Positions 22,081 through 33,630 of a stretch of DNA of 64,000 bases are shown here, one piece after another. Numbering within the stretch: position 1 is the first letter of the stretch; each line of letters opens with the position of its first letter. The position numbers and the translations under genes were made by a program. The notes under the pieces were generated by a model, which was given only the letters and a program-made list of their open reading frames with translations, was not told where the DNA came from and searched no databases. The stretch is from the NCBI GenBank assembly GCA_963693365.1, contig CAVNZM010000004.1:4836001-4900000 (forward strand). The letters run 5' to 3'. The DNA comes from Amoebidium appalachense. Lineage: Eukaryota > Ichthyosporea.

Positions 22081-22613
22081 GCGTACTTGACAGGAAACAA
22101 CCCGAAAGATGCAAGAATGGTGCAAAGAGCGCGTTCTTTTCGGCCTGTCAAACTGTCAACTACACACGTTAGAAAGCCTTCGAATACCCGGCCAATAAAA
22201 AGCCGAAACAGCTCCATAAAACTTTTATGTGAACAGGCTAGCCCTCATGCGTCCTATACTTTCTCTCCGATCAATGTTTTAGAAACGAAATGGTTGAAAG
22301 ATGGACACGGAAAGTTACTTCCTTCAACAGTCTGCAAAACTAACAAAAAAGACACAGTTACATATGAGAAGCAGCGAATGTAGAATGAATGCTTTTTATA
22401 CGCACGTCAGCATCCCAAAGTTGCTCTTCCATAAAAACAAGACCCATAAAAGGTCAACAAAACCCCTTGCCACCGAAAAAGGCTGCGTGTAAAACGAGAC
22501 GAAGAACACGAACATGAATTTTCCCCGTGATTTTTACGCAGATTTTGCTAAAATCATCGAGCTACACGAACCGCAAATTGGCGAAGGCTTTTTAAACAAA
22601 ATTTGGCACCCTA

Positions 22614-22658
22614 AAAAATCTGGCAATCTGGCAATCTGGCGTCACACGAACCGAACCA
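22614..22658 (-). repeat. Right copy of the 45-base inverted repeat
   Basis: Reads tctggcaatctggcaatctg then gcgtcacacgaaccgaacca, the reverse complement of 19,757-19,803 apart from two bases at the junction. Confidence 0.75.
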
Positions 22659-22662
22659 CTCT

Positions 22663-22665
22663 CCG

Positions 22666-22713
<48 letters not shown>

Positions 22714-23017
22714 TCTCTCTCTCCCCCCCCCCCCCCCCCTCCCCCCTCCCCCCCCCCCCCCCCCTCCCTCCCCCTCTCTCCTTCCCTTTCCCCCTCCCTC
22801 CCCCCTCCCCCCCCGGCCTCTCTCTCTCTCTCCCTCTCTCTCTCTCTCTCTCCCGCCCCCTCTCCCTTCCTCCCTCGCTCTCTCCCCCCCCCCCCCCCCC
22901 CCTCCCTCTCCCCGCCCCCCTCTCTCTCACCCCCCTCTCTTCTCCCCCCCTCTCCCCCCCCTCTCTCTCTCCCCCCCCCCCCTCTCTCTCTTGTCGCTCT
23001 ATGCCAAGTTCTCCGTC

Positions 23018-23051
<34 letters not shown>

Positions 23052-23140
23052 CCCCACCCCGGGCCCACCCTCCACCCCCAACAACACACACAAATTTCAC
23101 AACTAATAATATTACCAGCTGCTGCAGCACCACACCACAT

Positions 23141-23182
<42 letters not shown>

Positions 23183-23365
23183 TTGCCACCTACACACTTG
23201 CAAGCACCACATCACGATCCCATTCTCAGAGAAGCACGCAAGGTTCCATCCAGGCATCAGACTCCGACACAAGCGAGAAAATTGGATACTATAAAATTCA
23301 GATCATTCAGAAAGCTTTGACGGCAGCATCATAACGTAATCATATCCCCCCCCCCCCCCCCCCCC

Positions 23366-23437
<72 letters not shown>

Positions 23438-23440
23438 CTT
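22663..23440. repeat. (CT)n and C-run block
   Basis: CT dinucleotides at 22,663-22,722 pass into interrupted C runs and CT arrays up to 23,050. Further C runs lie at 23,143-23,182 and 23,346-23,434. Between them is about 150 bases of non-repetitive sequence with no recognisable coding content. Confidence 0.85.
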
Positions 23441-23588
23441 TTTCCTGTTTGCACTCAACCTATACTTCACACTCTTTCTTAGTACGTATACGTACGACCA
23501 TGGCATAGGCACATGGATTGGACAAGCAGGTGTGTTTTCTTTCTCTCTCTCTCTCCCTACTATCTCTCTCTCTTTCTCTATTTTTTTG

Positions 23589-23646
23589 GTGTGTGTGTGC
23601 TGTACGTGTGTATGTGTGACACTGTGCGTGTGTGTACGGTGTGTGA

Positions 23647-23709
<63 letters not shown>

Positions 23710-23738
23710 CAACGTGTGTGTGTGTGTGTGTGTGTGCG

Positions 23739-23796
<58 letters not shown>

Positions 23797-23854
23797 CGCG
23801 TGTGCGCATGTCTGTGTGCGGCGTTCCCATCGTTTGTCTAAAGGGGAGGGGGAA

Positions 23855-23894
<40 letters not shown>
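23589..23894. repeat. (GT)n arrays followed by a run of about 38 G
   Basis: GT arrays with GCGT interruptions run to about 23,815, then G runs from 23,857 to 23,894. The G run directly abuts the end of the cysteine-rich minus-strand exon, so on the sense strand it is a C tract just downstream of the donor. Confidence 0.85.
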
Positions 23895-23898
<4 letters not shown>

Positions 23899-23900
23899 CC

Positions 23901-24276
23901 ACGAGTAGTGTGTTTCTTCTCATGGTTCCAGTTTTCAAGCCGTTGCACTCTGTTTTGTCGATCTATGAGGACATGTGCACAAGTTGTACGAGCACAGTTG
24001 GAACACGCACAGCTGCAGCAGTAGTAGCCATGGCCCGGTACCAATGCACACGCGTTTACTGGGTCATCATCGTGAAGTAGGTTGCATTTACGGTGCAAAT
24101 ACATTGTTCCAGGCCCAGCTTGGTGTATATTTGTCGTATCAATCTCTTTACTCTTCCATCGGCCCACACAAACTTTTTTCGAAGTCACACGTGTGTTTAC
24201 GCACACGTGGGGGCAACCGTTCATTCCTATGGGCTTCAAAGGACTTTGATATCTCTTTCCTATTGGTTCTGTGAAT
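23901..24276 (-). CDS. Cysteine-rich coding exon, unknown product
   Basis: A minus-strand segment of about 125 codons stays open and begins right after a good acceptor (gttatttgcag). It is cysteine-rich: CPHVCVNT near the start, then HRKCNLLHDDDP, CALVPGHGYYCCSCACSNC and TTCAHVLIDRQ. The C..C pairs suggest a metal-binding or disulfide-rich fold, but I cannot assign a family. The donor (CTCGTGGTGTGC) has alternative GT choices, so the exact end is uncertain by several bases; a C tract follows on the sense strand. It diverges from the ATP-grasp gene, whose ATG is about 410 bases away. No other exon of this gene was located. Confidence 0.45.
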
Positions 24277-24689
24277 CTGCAAATAACTATATATAGATAA
24301 ACAGCAGCGATTGGCCGATGTTTGGCGCCTTTTCCAGATCTCATTGGCGTAAAAATGAAAACAAACAAACAAAGAGCAATAAAAGTATGTTCTAATAATT
24401 GGTTGCTTATCGTAAACAATTCACCACTTAAAGCTATTAAAGAAAGTACTGCTTTCTAATTTGTCAAATATCACGCATGCGTATAGAGAATAAACTATGT
24501 GGAGCTTTGACGTGAAAAACGACAACCGTAAACTTGCAACTTGCATTTGTGTGCTTCACGTTTACAGTTTACACTCACTAACACAGTAGCTTACACACAC
24601 GGTACAACTACCCACCCCACTTTTTTCCTCGCCCAAACCTTTTACACAAACACTTACCCATTCTTTTTCCTTCCTTTAACCTATTCAAA

Positions 24690-26162
24690 ATGAACGAAGC
24701 TACTGAAGCGGCCCAGAATGCGCGCTACGAAGCGCTGAAGGGCAAGAATCTTCTCTGGCTCACCTGCTATTACACAGCAGACAACTACGACAGTCTCAAG
24801 CCAATCGTCCAAAATGTTGCGAGCTTGGGTGTACTCCTGCACTGTGTTGTGGGCACCACAGATGCGGACAAGGCTTTGGGCGAGAAGATGACCGCCGATG
24901 GAATAGCGGCAGGTGTTATTGTAGCTGACATGTCTGGCGAGGACTCGGCAGAAAACATCTACAACGCGGCTGTGGCTACAGGAATTACTTACGCTGCCGT
25001 CTTCTCCCCACATGAGGTTATGCAGCAGATAGTCGGAGAGCTTGTGGAGAAAATGGTTCTTCCCGGTGACGGGAGCCAACCGTACAAAAACGCGAGAGAC
25101 AAGCGTGCATCACGCCAGGTATGCACGGATGCGGGCATTCCGAGCCCGCTTTTCGGACGGATTTCAACGGCGAGCGACATAGAGAAAGTTGTTGAACATG
25201 TGGGGCTCCCCATCGTTTTGAAACCGTCGGCTGGCGCCGGCTCTGAGGGGGTGTACAAGTGCGACACTTTGGAGGATGTGCGTGCTCGTTTTGCGCAAGT
25301 CGAGGAGGAGGCTAAAAATAACCCGACCATGTCGTGGAACCCGGGTCTGGACGTGTGCATTCTGTGCGAGGAGTACATTGATGGGGACGAGTTCGATGTT
25401 GATATTCTCATGTGGGATGGTGAGCTGGTTTATTCAAACGTGATTGACAACTGGCCTACCATGGAGCCGACGTTCCTCGAAACCGGCAGCAATTGCCCTA
25501 GCGTGTTTAGCGCTAAAGTGCAAAAGCAGCTCATAGATTACGCGTTTTCCTGTGTGAAAGCGCTCGGATTCAAACACGGATGCTTTCACGTCGAGTGCAA
25601 ATATTCGCGGAAACCGAGCCGTGCTACAATCGATGCGGACGGGGAAAAGATCGGGCAGCCGCTTCTTATCGAGGTGAACCCACGCATGGGGGGAGGAAGC
25701 ACGCATTACTTCCACAAGAATGTTTACGGTGTCGATCTGTTTGACAATTTCCTAATGAGTTCGTGTGGTATTCCCATCAACCCTCCCAAGGTCGACAAAT
25801 ACCTCACGTGTCTTGCCGATTACGACATCTGTGCGACAAAGACCGGTGTTCTGCTCAACACTAGGTGGTTGGATCACATTAAGGACCACCCACAGATTGT
25901 TAAATGTGCCATGCACGTCGAAGCGGGGGCCAAAGTTAGGGGTGCGGATACAGGCCTGCCCGAGTGGTTGGGCATGTTGATGCTCAAAGGAAACACACCG
26001 GAAGAGGTCGTTTCTACTATGCGCAGGATCGCGGCAACGATTGATCCACCCATCGTGCCGGAGGGGAGGGAGAAAACGGTCGGGGATGGAAAGGCGGAGG
26101 AGAGTTTGTATGTGCCCCCTACGGAGGCTCCTTCTAGGAGGCGGTCCTCTCACCTTATCTGA
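24690..26162 (+). CDS. ATP-grasp ligase, carnosine-synthase-like
   Basis: A complete single-exon gene of 490 residues. ATP-grasp enzymes activate a carboxylate as acyl phosphate and join it to an amine or thiol. The layout here, a 110-residue N-terminal domain followed by the ATP-grasp fold, resembles carnosine synthase and bacterial dipeptide ligases. Visible motifs are the glycine-rich nucleotide loop KPSAGAGSEGV (from K178), EEYIDGDEFDVD (from about E227), and the metal-binding LIEVNPRMGGGS (E328, N330). A C-terminal segment (VEAGAKVRGADTG) follows. The last 40 residues are charged and rich in P, S and R, and look disordered. The start follows a C/T-rich leader (ttcaaaATGAACG) with no upstream in-frame ATG nearby. 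There is no signal peptide, so it is probably cytosolic. Being intron-free is unusual beside its neighbours and could reflect retroposition or transfer. The stop TGA runs straight into G-rich DNA. The substrate cannot be assigned. Confidence 0.85.
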   Translation: MNEATEAAQNARYEALKGKNLLWLTCYYTADNYDSLKPIVQNVASLGVLLHCVVGTTDADKALGEKMTADGIAAGVIVADMSGEDSAENIYNAAVATGITYAAVFSPHEVMQQIVGELVEKMVLPGDGSQPYKNARDKRASRQVCTDAGIPSPLFGRISTASDIEKVVEHVGLPIVLKPSAGAGSEGVYKCDTLEDVRARFAQVEEEAKNNPTMSWNPGLDVCILCEEYIDGDEFDVDILMWDGELVYSNVIDNWPTMEPTFLETGSNCPSVFSAKVQKQLIDYAFSCVKALGFKHGCFHVECKYSRKPSRATIDADGEKIGQPLLIEVNPRMGGGSTHYFHKNVYGVDLFDNFLMSSCGIPINPPKVDKYLTCLADYDICATKTGVLLNTRWLDHIKDHPQIVKCAMHVEAGAKVRGADTGLPEWLGMLMLKGNTPEEVVSTMRRIAATIDPPIVPEGREKTVGDGKAEESLYVPPTEAPSRRRSSHLI

Positions 26163-26651
26163 AGGGAGGGGAGGGGGAGGGGGGGGTCAGGTGTGTGTGT
26201 CGGGGGGTAGTGGTGGTGGTGGTGTGTGTGTGTGTGGGGGGGGGGGGGGGGAGGGGGGGGGGGAGGTTGAAACTTTGAGCCCACATGCGGAATTTGCAGT
26301 TTGCGGTACACAAGAGTTCCCAAGGGGTTACGGTTGTGCATGTTGGCACAATATAGGCACCTAAAAATCCAAAATTTTAGATATCAACTAAAATCGGTGT
26401 TTCATAGCACCGTGTTAGTAACCTTGGATTCCAAACCTGGTAGATACCGATGGATTTGTAGCTTTTGTTGCTGTTTGGTCGATAGAGACTGGGGTATTTT
26501 GGTGGAATGGGTGGGGCTTTGTACATGACCAATGCCGAGAATGGTTTAATTTTTTACAGTTTTGAATGTTGTCCTTCAAAGCCAGAAGTATTCTTAACCA
26601 ATCTTTTGATTTTCTTGACTTTGGTACAGAGTTTAACCAGAATTTTTTCAT

Positions 26652-26691
<40 letters not shown>

Positions 26692-27925
26692 AGCCGATAT
26701 TTTGCCGTGGTATGGTACGTTGTTCTGGACTGTCTGTGAGATATTGATACTCTGATGTAGTTTGGTTGTAGTAGCGTAAATACAGATCAGAGATGCCCTC
26801 TGCCAGCTGTCTGAGACATAGTGTACGTGTGTATCCCCATAGGCCTTACCCCCCCCCCCCCCCCCCCCCCCCTCCCCAAGCCTTCCCCTTCCCCCCTCCC
26901 ACCTCCCCCCCACAACACCATCACCACCCGTGCGCATGTATGCCTCTAGGTCTTCTTCCCCTTCCCCCGGGGGGTTGCGAAGAAGAGTGGGGGGGGGGGG
27001 GGAGGGGGGGGGGGGGGGGGAGGGGGCAACCATCCTCAGGGCCTACAGTTAGGTTAAAAAAGGGGGAGCCATGGGGTGGGTGGGTGGGTGGTGGTGGTGG
27101 TGATGGCTTGGGGTGGGGGGAGGCGGGGGGGGGGGGGGGACGTTGTTATCCACCCCTGTGGGTAAGCTGGGGAAGGGGGTGCGTGCGAGGGCCATGGGAG
27201 GAAGGGGAAGAGAGACAACTATAGTTTCAAATTGCAACCTATATTCAATTGCACATGTGCAAACTTTCATAAACCCACAAAAAGCCTTCAAGTACAATGC
27301 GTAAGGTATATTTGGTTCGCCAGTCTTTCTGAACTATATACATAGTACATGTCAAGTCATACGTATATATGCACATACATCATATAATGCATAGATACAC
27401 ATCAGCCTCCTGGCTGGGGCTTTGGACATTCAGTTCAAATTTGGTTTGAATATCGACAACATACATAAATGTTTTCAACCAATACTAAAAAAAGGTAGGA
27501 AAATTATTATTCATGTGATCTATAGAAAACTGGCCCCGGGTGAAATGCATCCTCATTCGTAGTATAACATAAGCACCAGTTGCCTGTATGTTCACCTCAA
27601 CCCGGCCCGGGACATGTACACTAGAGTGTCGAGTCTTGATCAGGGATAAAAGCAGGAGAAAGTGTATCATTATAACATTCGCCAAGTGTATCCTTATTAT
27701 ATTCGCCTCACTCATATTGCCTTTGATTGATACCCGCGTGCACTCGTATTCACCATAATCTTATCTATACACATTACAGCCTTCAGATTCCCGCCCCTTC
27801 CACGTCCTTAGCCGTACCACCCACCCACCCTTCCACCCACCCACACACCCATCCACACGTACGTTCTCTCAACTTTTTGGTCCTACATATTCAATTCCCC
27901 CTTCCCTCCTCCCCCCTCCCCCCCT

Positions 27926-27966
<41 letters not shown>

Positions 27967-28119
27967 ACACGCACACACACCACCACATCACACACACGCC
28001 GAAACAACCCTACATCACCCACCCAACGTTCTCTCGTCCCCTCACAATACCCCCATTGCCCCCATGCACCCACCATTCTACCCGCACTCCTCCCTCCTGT
28101 CATTTAAGACCCCCCCCCC

Positions 28120-28160
<41 letters not shown>

Positions 28161-28179
28161 CCCTCCCCCCGCGCTAACT
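26163..28179. other. Intergenic region with homopolymer tracts
   Basis: G-rich DNA runs directly after the ligase stop to 26,265. A T run lies at 26,656-26,687, mixed C and G runs at 26,850-27,030 and 27,115-27,139, then a non-repetitive AT-richer part (27,230-27,780). Long C runs lie at 27,928-27,964 and 28,112-28,157. No exon supported. A weak relative of the 30.7 kb unit (gcctacagttaggtt) is at about 27,040. Confidence 0.5.
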
Positions 28180-28813
28180 CTACTCCCGCTCGCTAACTTC
28201 AACTTCGCTATCTTCACCCCTCTCACTTTCATCGTCGAAGCACCTCCCTTCCACCCCTCTCTCCCAACATCTCTCACAACAACACTTCCCAAACCCCTGC
28301 TCGTATCTGAATGCAAGCAATGGATTGTCGCGGAAACACGAAAGATCCGTCGGTCGCGAAATCGTGCAACTTGTAATATCCAACCGCCACAGCCCGCCCA
28401 TCTCCGCCAAAGGGGATATGTCGTTGAGATAACTCACATCTTTCAAGTATATCTGACGCAAATTCGCCCATCCGTGCAGCGATTCAAAACCGCCCAGATG
28501 TCTAATATTTTCGATTACTAGGACCTCTAATCTTTACGTGGCCGCGGTCTTTAGGCTGTCCAGACGAGCCCAACGGAAATTTAGGAGGATCAGCTCTCCA
28601 GAGATTACAACATTACCAGTGCACAGTTGCTCCATAAACCTAGATCCAACGGTCATTCTGTCCAATCCGGGCACCCACATGCCATCGGGAACAAAATACG
28701 GAGGCCTGCTATTGTTGATATCAGATCGCAACGACCTGGAGATTTCGCGGACTGAGTTAGGAAGGCAGCTGGGGGTGTTTCCTGAAATGTTGACGTCAAC
28801 TAGGGTAAGGTAC
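28180..28813 (-). pseudogene. F-box/LRR family copy C, terminal exon only, broken
   Basis: This minus-strand segment aligns along its length with the last exon of the two larger family members. It starts at the same acceptor (cgcacacag, with the upstream intron phrase acgtccaat also conserved), reads YLTLVDVN, PPYFVPDGMWVPGLD and later DLSCFRDNPLL, and ends in an acidic tail. An in-frame TAA interrupts it near 28,533 (after LKTAAT), where copy A reads through as KDAERLKVL. The region around MTVGSRFMEQL has also diverged. No F-box or middle exon was found to its right, so it is a truncated duplicate in the same orientation as copy B. Probably non-functional. Confidence 0.75.
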
Positions 28814-29032
28814 CTGTGTGCGGATTGGACGTTAATAATGGGGTGTGTGGCACGGGCAAGCCGGAGGTGGGGTTAAGGGTATGTAGAGTGTAACGTACAC
28901 ATTATGGAAGAACAACTCAAAAGGGATTTTTGCATGAAGGGCAGACAAGAGTATCCTTGTTTTTTTTCTTTTCTCCCTTTTATTTTTTTTTTATGTGTGT
29001 GTGCGCTCGTGCGTGTGTGTGCGTGTAGGGGG

Positions 29033-29327
<295 letters not shown>

Positions 29328-29499
29328 TGCGTGCGCCCGCGTGCCCGCGCAGGCACGAGCATATGAGGTGGGCCTCAGGGGACCGACACGGTGACAGGCG
29401 AAGGAAACACTACACCTTCCTACTACAATCTTTAACGTTCTCACCCCCATCTCCTCTAACAATGCCCCTCCTTTAGTAATCTGATACCACCTCCGATAA

Positions 29500-29741
29500 T
29501 AATCTGACCTCCTTTCCCCCTTCCACCCCCTCCCCCCCTTACCCCCCTCCCCCCCCCCCCCCCCCCTTCCCCTCACTCCCCTCCCTCCCCTACCCCCGTC
29601 CCCCCCACCCCCCTCCCTCCCCCACCCCTCTCCCCATCCTCCTTTTTCTATGCCTACTTCGACATCTGCCTCCTCCCCTCCCCCCTCCCCCCGTCTCCTC
29701 CTTCTGATGCCCCCCCCAACCCAACCCCTGAACCCAACACG

Positions 29742-29779
<38 letters not shown>

Positions 29780-30190
29780 CCCCCGGCACACACACACACA
29801 CACGCTCTCCCCAAACTCTCCTTGCACCGAACACACACACATACCAAGTACACACACATACCAAACAGACACACACACCCCAACCACACACATATCAAAC
29901 AGACACACACACACACCAACCACACACACACATACCAAGCACACACACATACCAACCACACACACACAAACCCACACGCACACATACCAAACACACACAC
30001 ATACTAAAACCACACACATACCAAAACCACACACACATACCAACCACCCACACCAATCCACACAGAGAGAGAGCAACCACCCACACCAACCCACACACAC
30101 ACCCCAGAGAGCAACCACCTACACCAACCCCCACACACACACATACCAAAAGCCACCCCCACACACACACACCAACCACCCACAACTCAT
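29500..30190. repeat. C runs and ACACACATACCAA-type minisatellite
   Basis: C-rich tracts (29,510-29,780) lead into a degenerate tandem array from 29,829 to about 30,190. Its units are variants of cacacacataccaaac, with later units carrying cacccacaccaaccca and agagagcaacca. Open frames here are Thr/His/Pro polymers. Confidence 0.75.
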
Positions 30191-30298
30191 GAATGAGGCA
30201 CCTCATACTATTCTTAACCAAGCTGCTAGCAAGCACCCAGAACAGGTTCGCCAAGAGAGAAAAGAACTCGAAATATCCCCCCTCCCCCTCCCCTCCCT

Positions 30299-30330
<32 letters not shown>

Positions 30331-30487
30331 CCCAAAACCTCCACCCCCTACCAGCCCTCTTCCGCGGACTTTGCTCCCCTCCTGCCCCCCCATTCCCCTT
30401 CCCTTTTCCCTCCATCTACGCACGACCACTATCCACACGCTGCCAACACACCATACTGATCATGCCCCCGTATTCCCCGTCCTCCTT

Positions 30488-30525
<38 letters not shown>

Positions 30526-30536
30526 TTTCTTTCTTG

Positions 30537-30633
30537 CATCATCGTCATCATCATCATTATTATCGTCGTCGTTGTTGTTGTTGTTGTTGTTATTTTATTA
30601 TTATTATTATTATTATTTTTTTTTTTTTTTTTT

Positions 30634-30645
<12 letters not shown>
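30537..30645. repeat. Graded trinucleotide repeat into a T run
   Basis: Successive trinucleotides shift from CAT through ATT, CGT and TGT/TTG to ATT, then a T run and a G run. One triplet motif appears to mutate stepwise into the next, as expected for an old interrupted trinucleotide array. Confidence 0.75.
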
Positions 30646-30664
<19 letters not shown>

Positions 30665-30693
30665 GGACTTGGGCAACCACACCTACGGTTAGG

Positions 30694-30765
<72 letters not shown>

Positions 30766-30808
30766 GGACTTGGGCAACCACACCTACGGTTAGGCTTTTT
30801 TTTTTTTT

Positions 30809-30864
<56 letters not shown>
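30619..30864 (+). repeat. Tandem unit: T run, G run, 28-base phrase, repeated
   Basis: The 28-base phrase beginning acttgggcaaccacaccta and ending cggttaggc is identical at 30,667-30,694 and 30,768-30,795. Each copy is preceded by a T run and a G run, and a third T run/G run follows. The period is 101 bases. The T/G runs differ in length while the phrase is unchanged. Confidence 0.85.
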
Positions 30865-30866
<2 letters not shown>

Positions 30867-31115
30867 CGTCGAGGTAGTTTATTATTTTTTTTACAACCTT
30901 TTTCAGGTATATATATGTGGATCCCTCATGTAATCACTTGCTTCAGTCCACTGTGGTCAGAAGTATCGTAGCACCAATGTTTATTCACAATAAGCCTATT
31001 GAACATCTACTGTATATGTAGTACATTCAAACGTCTCTAAAATATTTGTGGAGAACGTGTCAAGCCACAACATATGCACGTGCACAGGCTTCCATGGGGT
31101 TGCGACAATGGTGCC

Positions 31116-31178
<63 letters not shown>

Positions 31179-31914
31179 CTGGTCCAGCTGATACCGAGTG
31201 TCCCAGGGGAACCCGTTAAAAAAAAAAACAAAAAAAAAACGGGGAACCCACCTAATTAGTTTTTCTTCTTAGTCTATGTGGTGCTTCATAGAATGAGAAA
31301 AACCCTGATATATAGTCATCAACTGACATCTATGTACTTGATCATGATATACAACTGAGGGATATTCCGAGCAAAACCCCCCATACCTGAGACTGGTCTC
31401 TATTTGCCTCGAGTAAACAGCGTAAACCCTGTGTTTATATGTTCACACGGTAACTGATCACAGATATGATCTATTTATTCTTATGGTGGCTTTACGTGCA
31501 TTCTATATAGAATGCCACTGGCCTTATGCTGTACATAACTCCATGCTATTGTATACTAATTTACAAAACAACATCAGCTCTTGCAAACAACGGTTAGCCT
31601 CAAGCCAGGGGGTAAAGATCCGGAGAAAGAAAAAGGGGAAAAAAGTGTATCCTGCTAAACCTTCGGTTGCTTCCAGCTAGTTGCTTATATACATATGATA
31701 CTCCACGTGCGCACAGATTTGCTTTAACCTTTCTGCATTGAAATTCCCATTCAGACCTCCAAGTCCCTAGAGGTATCACCCATACACCCACATACACTGT
31801 CGACCCTAACCCTTGCTACCCCCCCCCCCCCCCCCCCCCCTCCCCACCCCACACACAGACACAGACACAGGCACACACACGCACACGGCACACGCAGGTA
31901 CACGCGCGCGCGCG

Positions 31915-31998
<84 letters not shown>

Positions 31999-32130
31999 AC
32001 AAAAATCTCCACCCACCCACTCACCCCACTCCACCCACCAACCATACACTAGTCCCCTCACATCACCCCATCTCAACCCAACCTCCCATCAAGTCTTATA
32101 AATTCTACTCACCCTCATCCCCTTCTCTCA
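30865..32130. other. Intergenic between copies C and B of the F-box family
   Basis: Mostly non-repetitive, AT-rich DNA with no supported exon, apart from (CA)n at 31,117-31,177, a C run at 31,820-31,840 and (CA)n at 31,917-31,992. Nothing matching the first three exons of the F-box family lies here, supporting the view that copy C is truncated. Confidence 0.5.
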
Positions 32131-32847
32131 ATCACTCACACTCGCTATCTTCCCCACCCTCACATTCCTCATCCCAGCTCTCTCCCTCCTCCCATTCATC
32201 CCAGTTTTCGTAGTTGAATTCGAGCAACGGATTGTCGCTGAAACACGACAAATCATCTGATTCATTAATGTCGCAATCGATAACATCCAACCTCCGCAAC
32301 CTGGCCAACTTGGCCAGAGGCGCTATCTCGTCAAAAACATGTGATGTTATCCAGGTATATCTCTCGCAAATTCACGCACCCTTGCAGCGCAGCAAACCCC
32401 TCCACCCTGTGTGTATCTTCGATCCTCAGCACTTTTAGTCTCTCCGCATTTTTCAGGCAGTCAAGTTCAAGACGTTTGTAATCTCTGACAGTAAGCTCTC
32501 GGGGGATCGCAACATTACCAGCGCACAGTTTGTTCATGCCCGCAGAGCATGACTCTACGGCCATTTTGTCCAATCCGGGCACCCACATGCCATCGGTGAC
32601 AAAATACGGAGGGTTGAACAGAAGAGAAATGTCCATCGATATGGAAATTTCGCGGACTGAGTTAGCAAAGCGGCTGGGGGTGTTTCCGGAAATGTTGACG
32701 TCAACTAGGGTAAGGTACCTGTGTGTGGATTAACGGGGAGGGGGAGGGGGGAGGGAGGGGAGAGGGGGAGGGGGGGGATTAAAGGGGCACTTGACTGGTT
32801 ATGGGGACACTTACATGGCTGAGGGAAGAGGTGTGTGCGAATGTATG

Positions 32848-32939
<92 letters not shown>

Positions 32940-33080
32940 TGTGTCTGTGTGTGCCGGTGTGCGGGCGTGCGTGCATGTGTGTATGTGTGTGTGTGTGGTC
33001 TGCAACGGGGGGGAGGGGGTGGGTGGGGGGGGGAGGAAGGGCCCAAGGTTGTTAAAGATATTGTGACAACCCCCCCCCCC
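32848..33080. repeat. (GT)n with short C run, copy B intron 3
   Basis: GT array at 32,848-32,940 and a C run at 33,069-33,095. CA/GA arrays at 33,430-33,600 complete the intron. Confidence 0.8.
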
Positions 33081-33453
33081 CCCCCCCCCCCCCCCACCAC
33101 CACCACCAAAGGGCCTGCTCCTGGCCGGGCTCCTTCGGGCCCACTCATCTGCCACACACGAAAAGCTACCCCCCCCCCCCCTCCCCCCCCTCCCCCCCCC
33201 CCCCCCCCGGGCGGGGTAAACGTGCGTGCGTGGATCCGCCCGCACATTCGCAGATAGAAGGCAAACAGACAGACAGACAGACAGACAAACAGAGATCATA
33301 GTTCAGACAGCCAGAACACCCCTCTGGTAGAGCAAACACGTTCGCCTTTTGCACAGGCGCGAAGACAGATGAACAGACGAACAACCAGTCACACACATGC
33401 ACACACAGAAAGTGAGAAAGAGAAAGAGAGAGAGCGACACACGCACACACGCG

Positions 33454-33499
<46 letters not shown>

Positions 33500-33504
33500 G
33501 ATAG

Positions 33505-33507
33505 ACG

Positions 33508-33561
<54 letters not shown>

Positions 33562-33630
33562 GAGAGTGGAGAGAGAGAGAGAGAGAGAGAGAGAGGCAAG
33601 AGAAGGGGGGGGGGGGGGGGGGGGGAGAGA
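33505..33630. repeat. (GA)n and G run beside copy B exon 3
   Basis: GA dinucleotides at 33,505-33,597, then a G run at 33,606-33,625. On the sense strand this is CT-rich DNA downstream of the exon 3 donor, matching the CT-rich stretch (42,408-42,540) in the same place in copy A. Confidence 0.85.

Noticed and set aside
20844-22217. 457-codon open frame
   Set aside because: Translation of the CA/GT block; no ordinary protein composition outside a short end piece.
30667-30795. Telomere-like repeat (GGTTAGG)
   Set aside because: GGTTAGG occurs once per 101-base unit, not as a tandem hexamer or heptamer.
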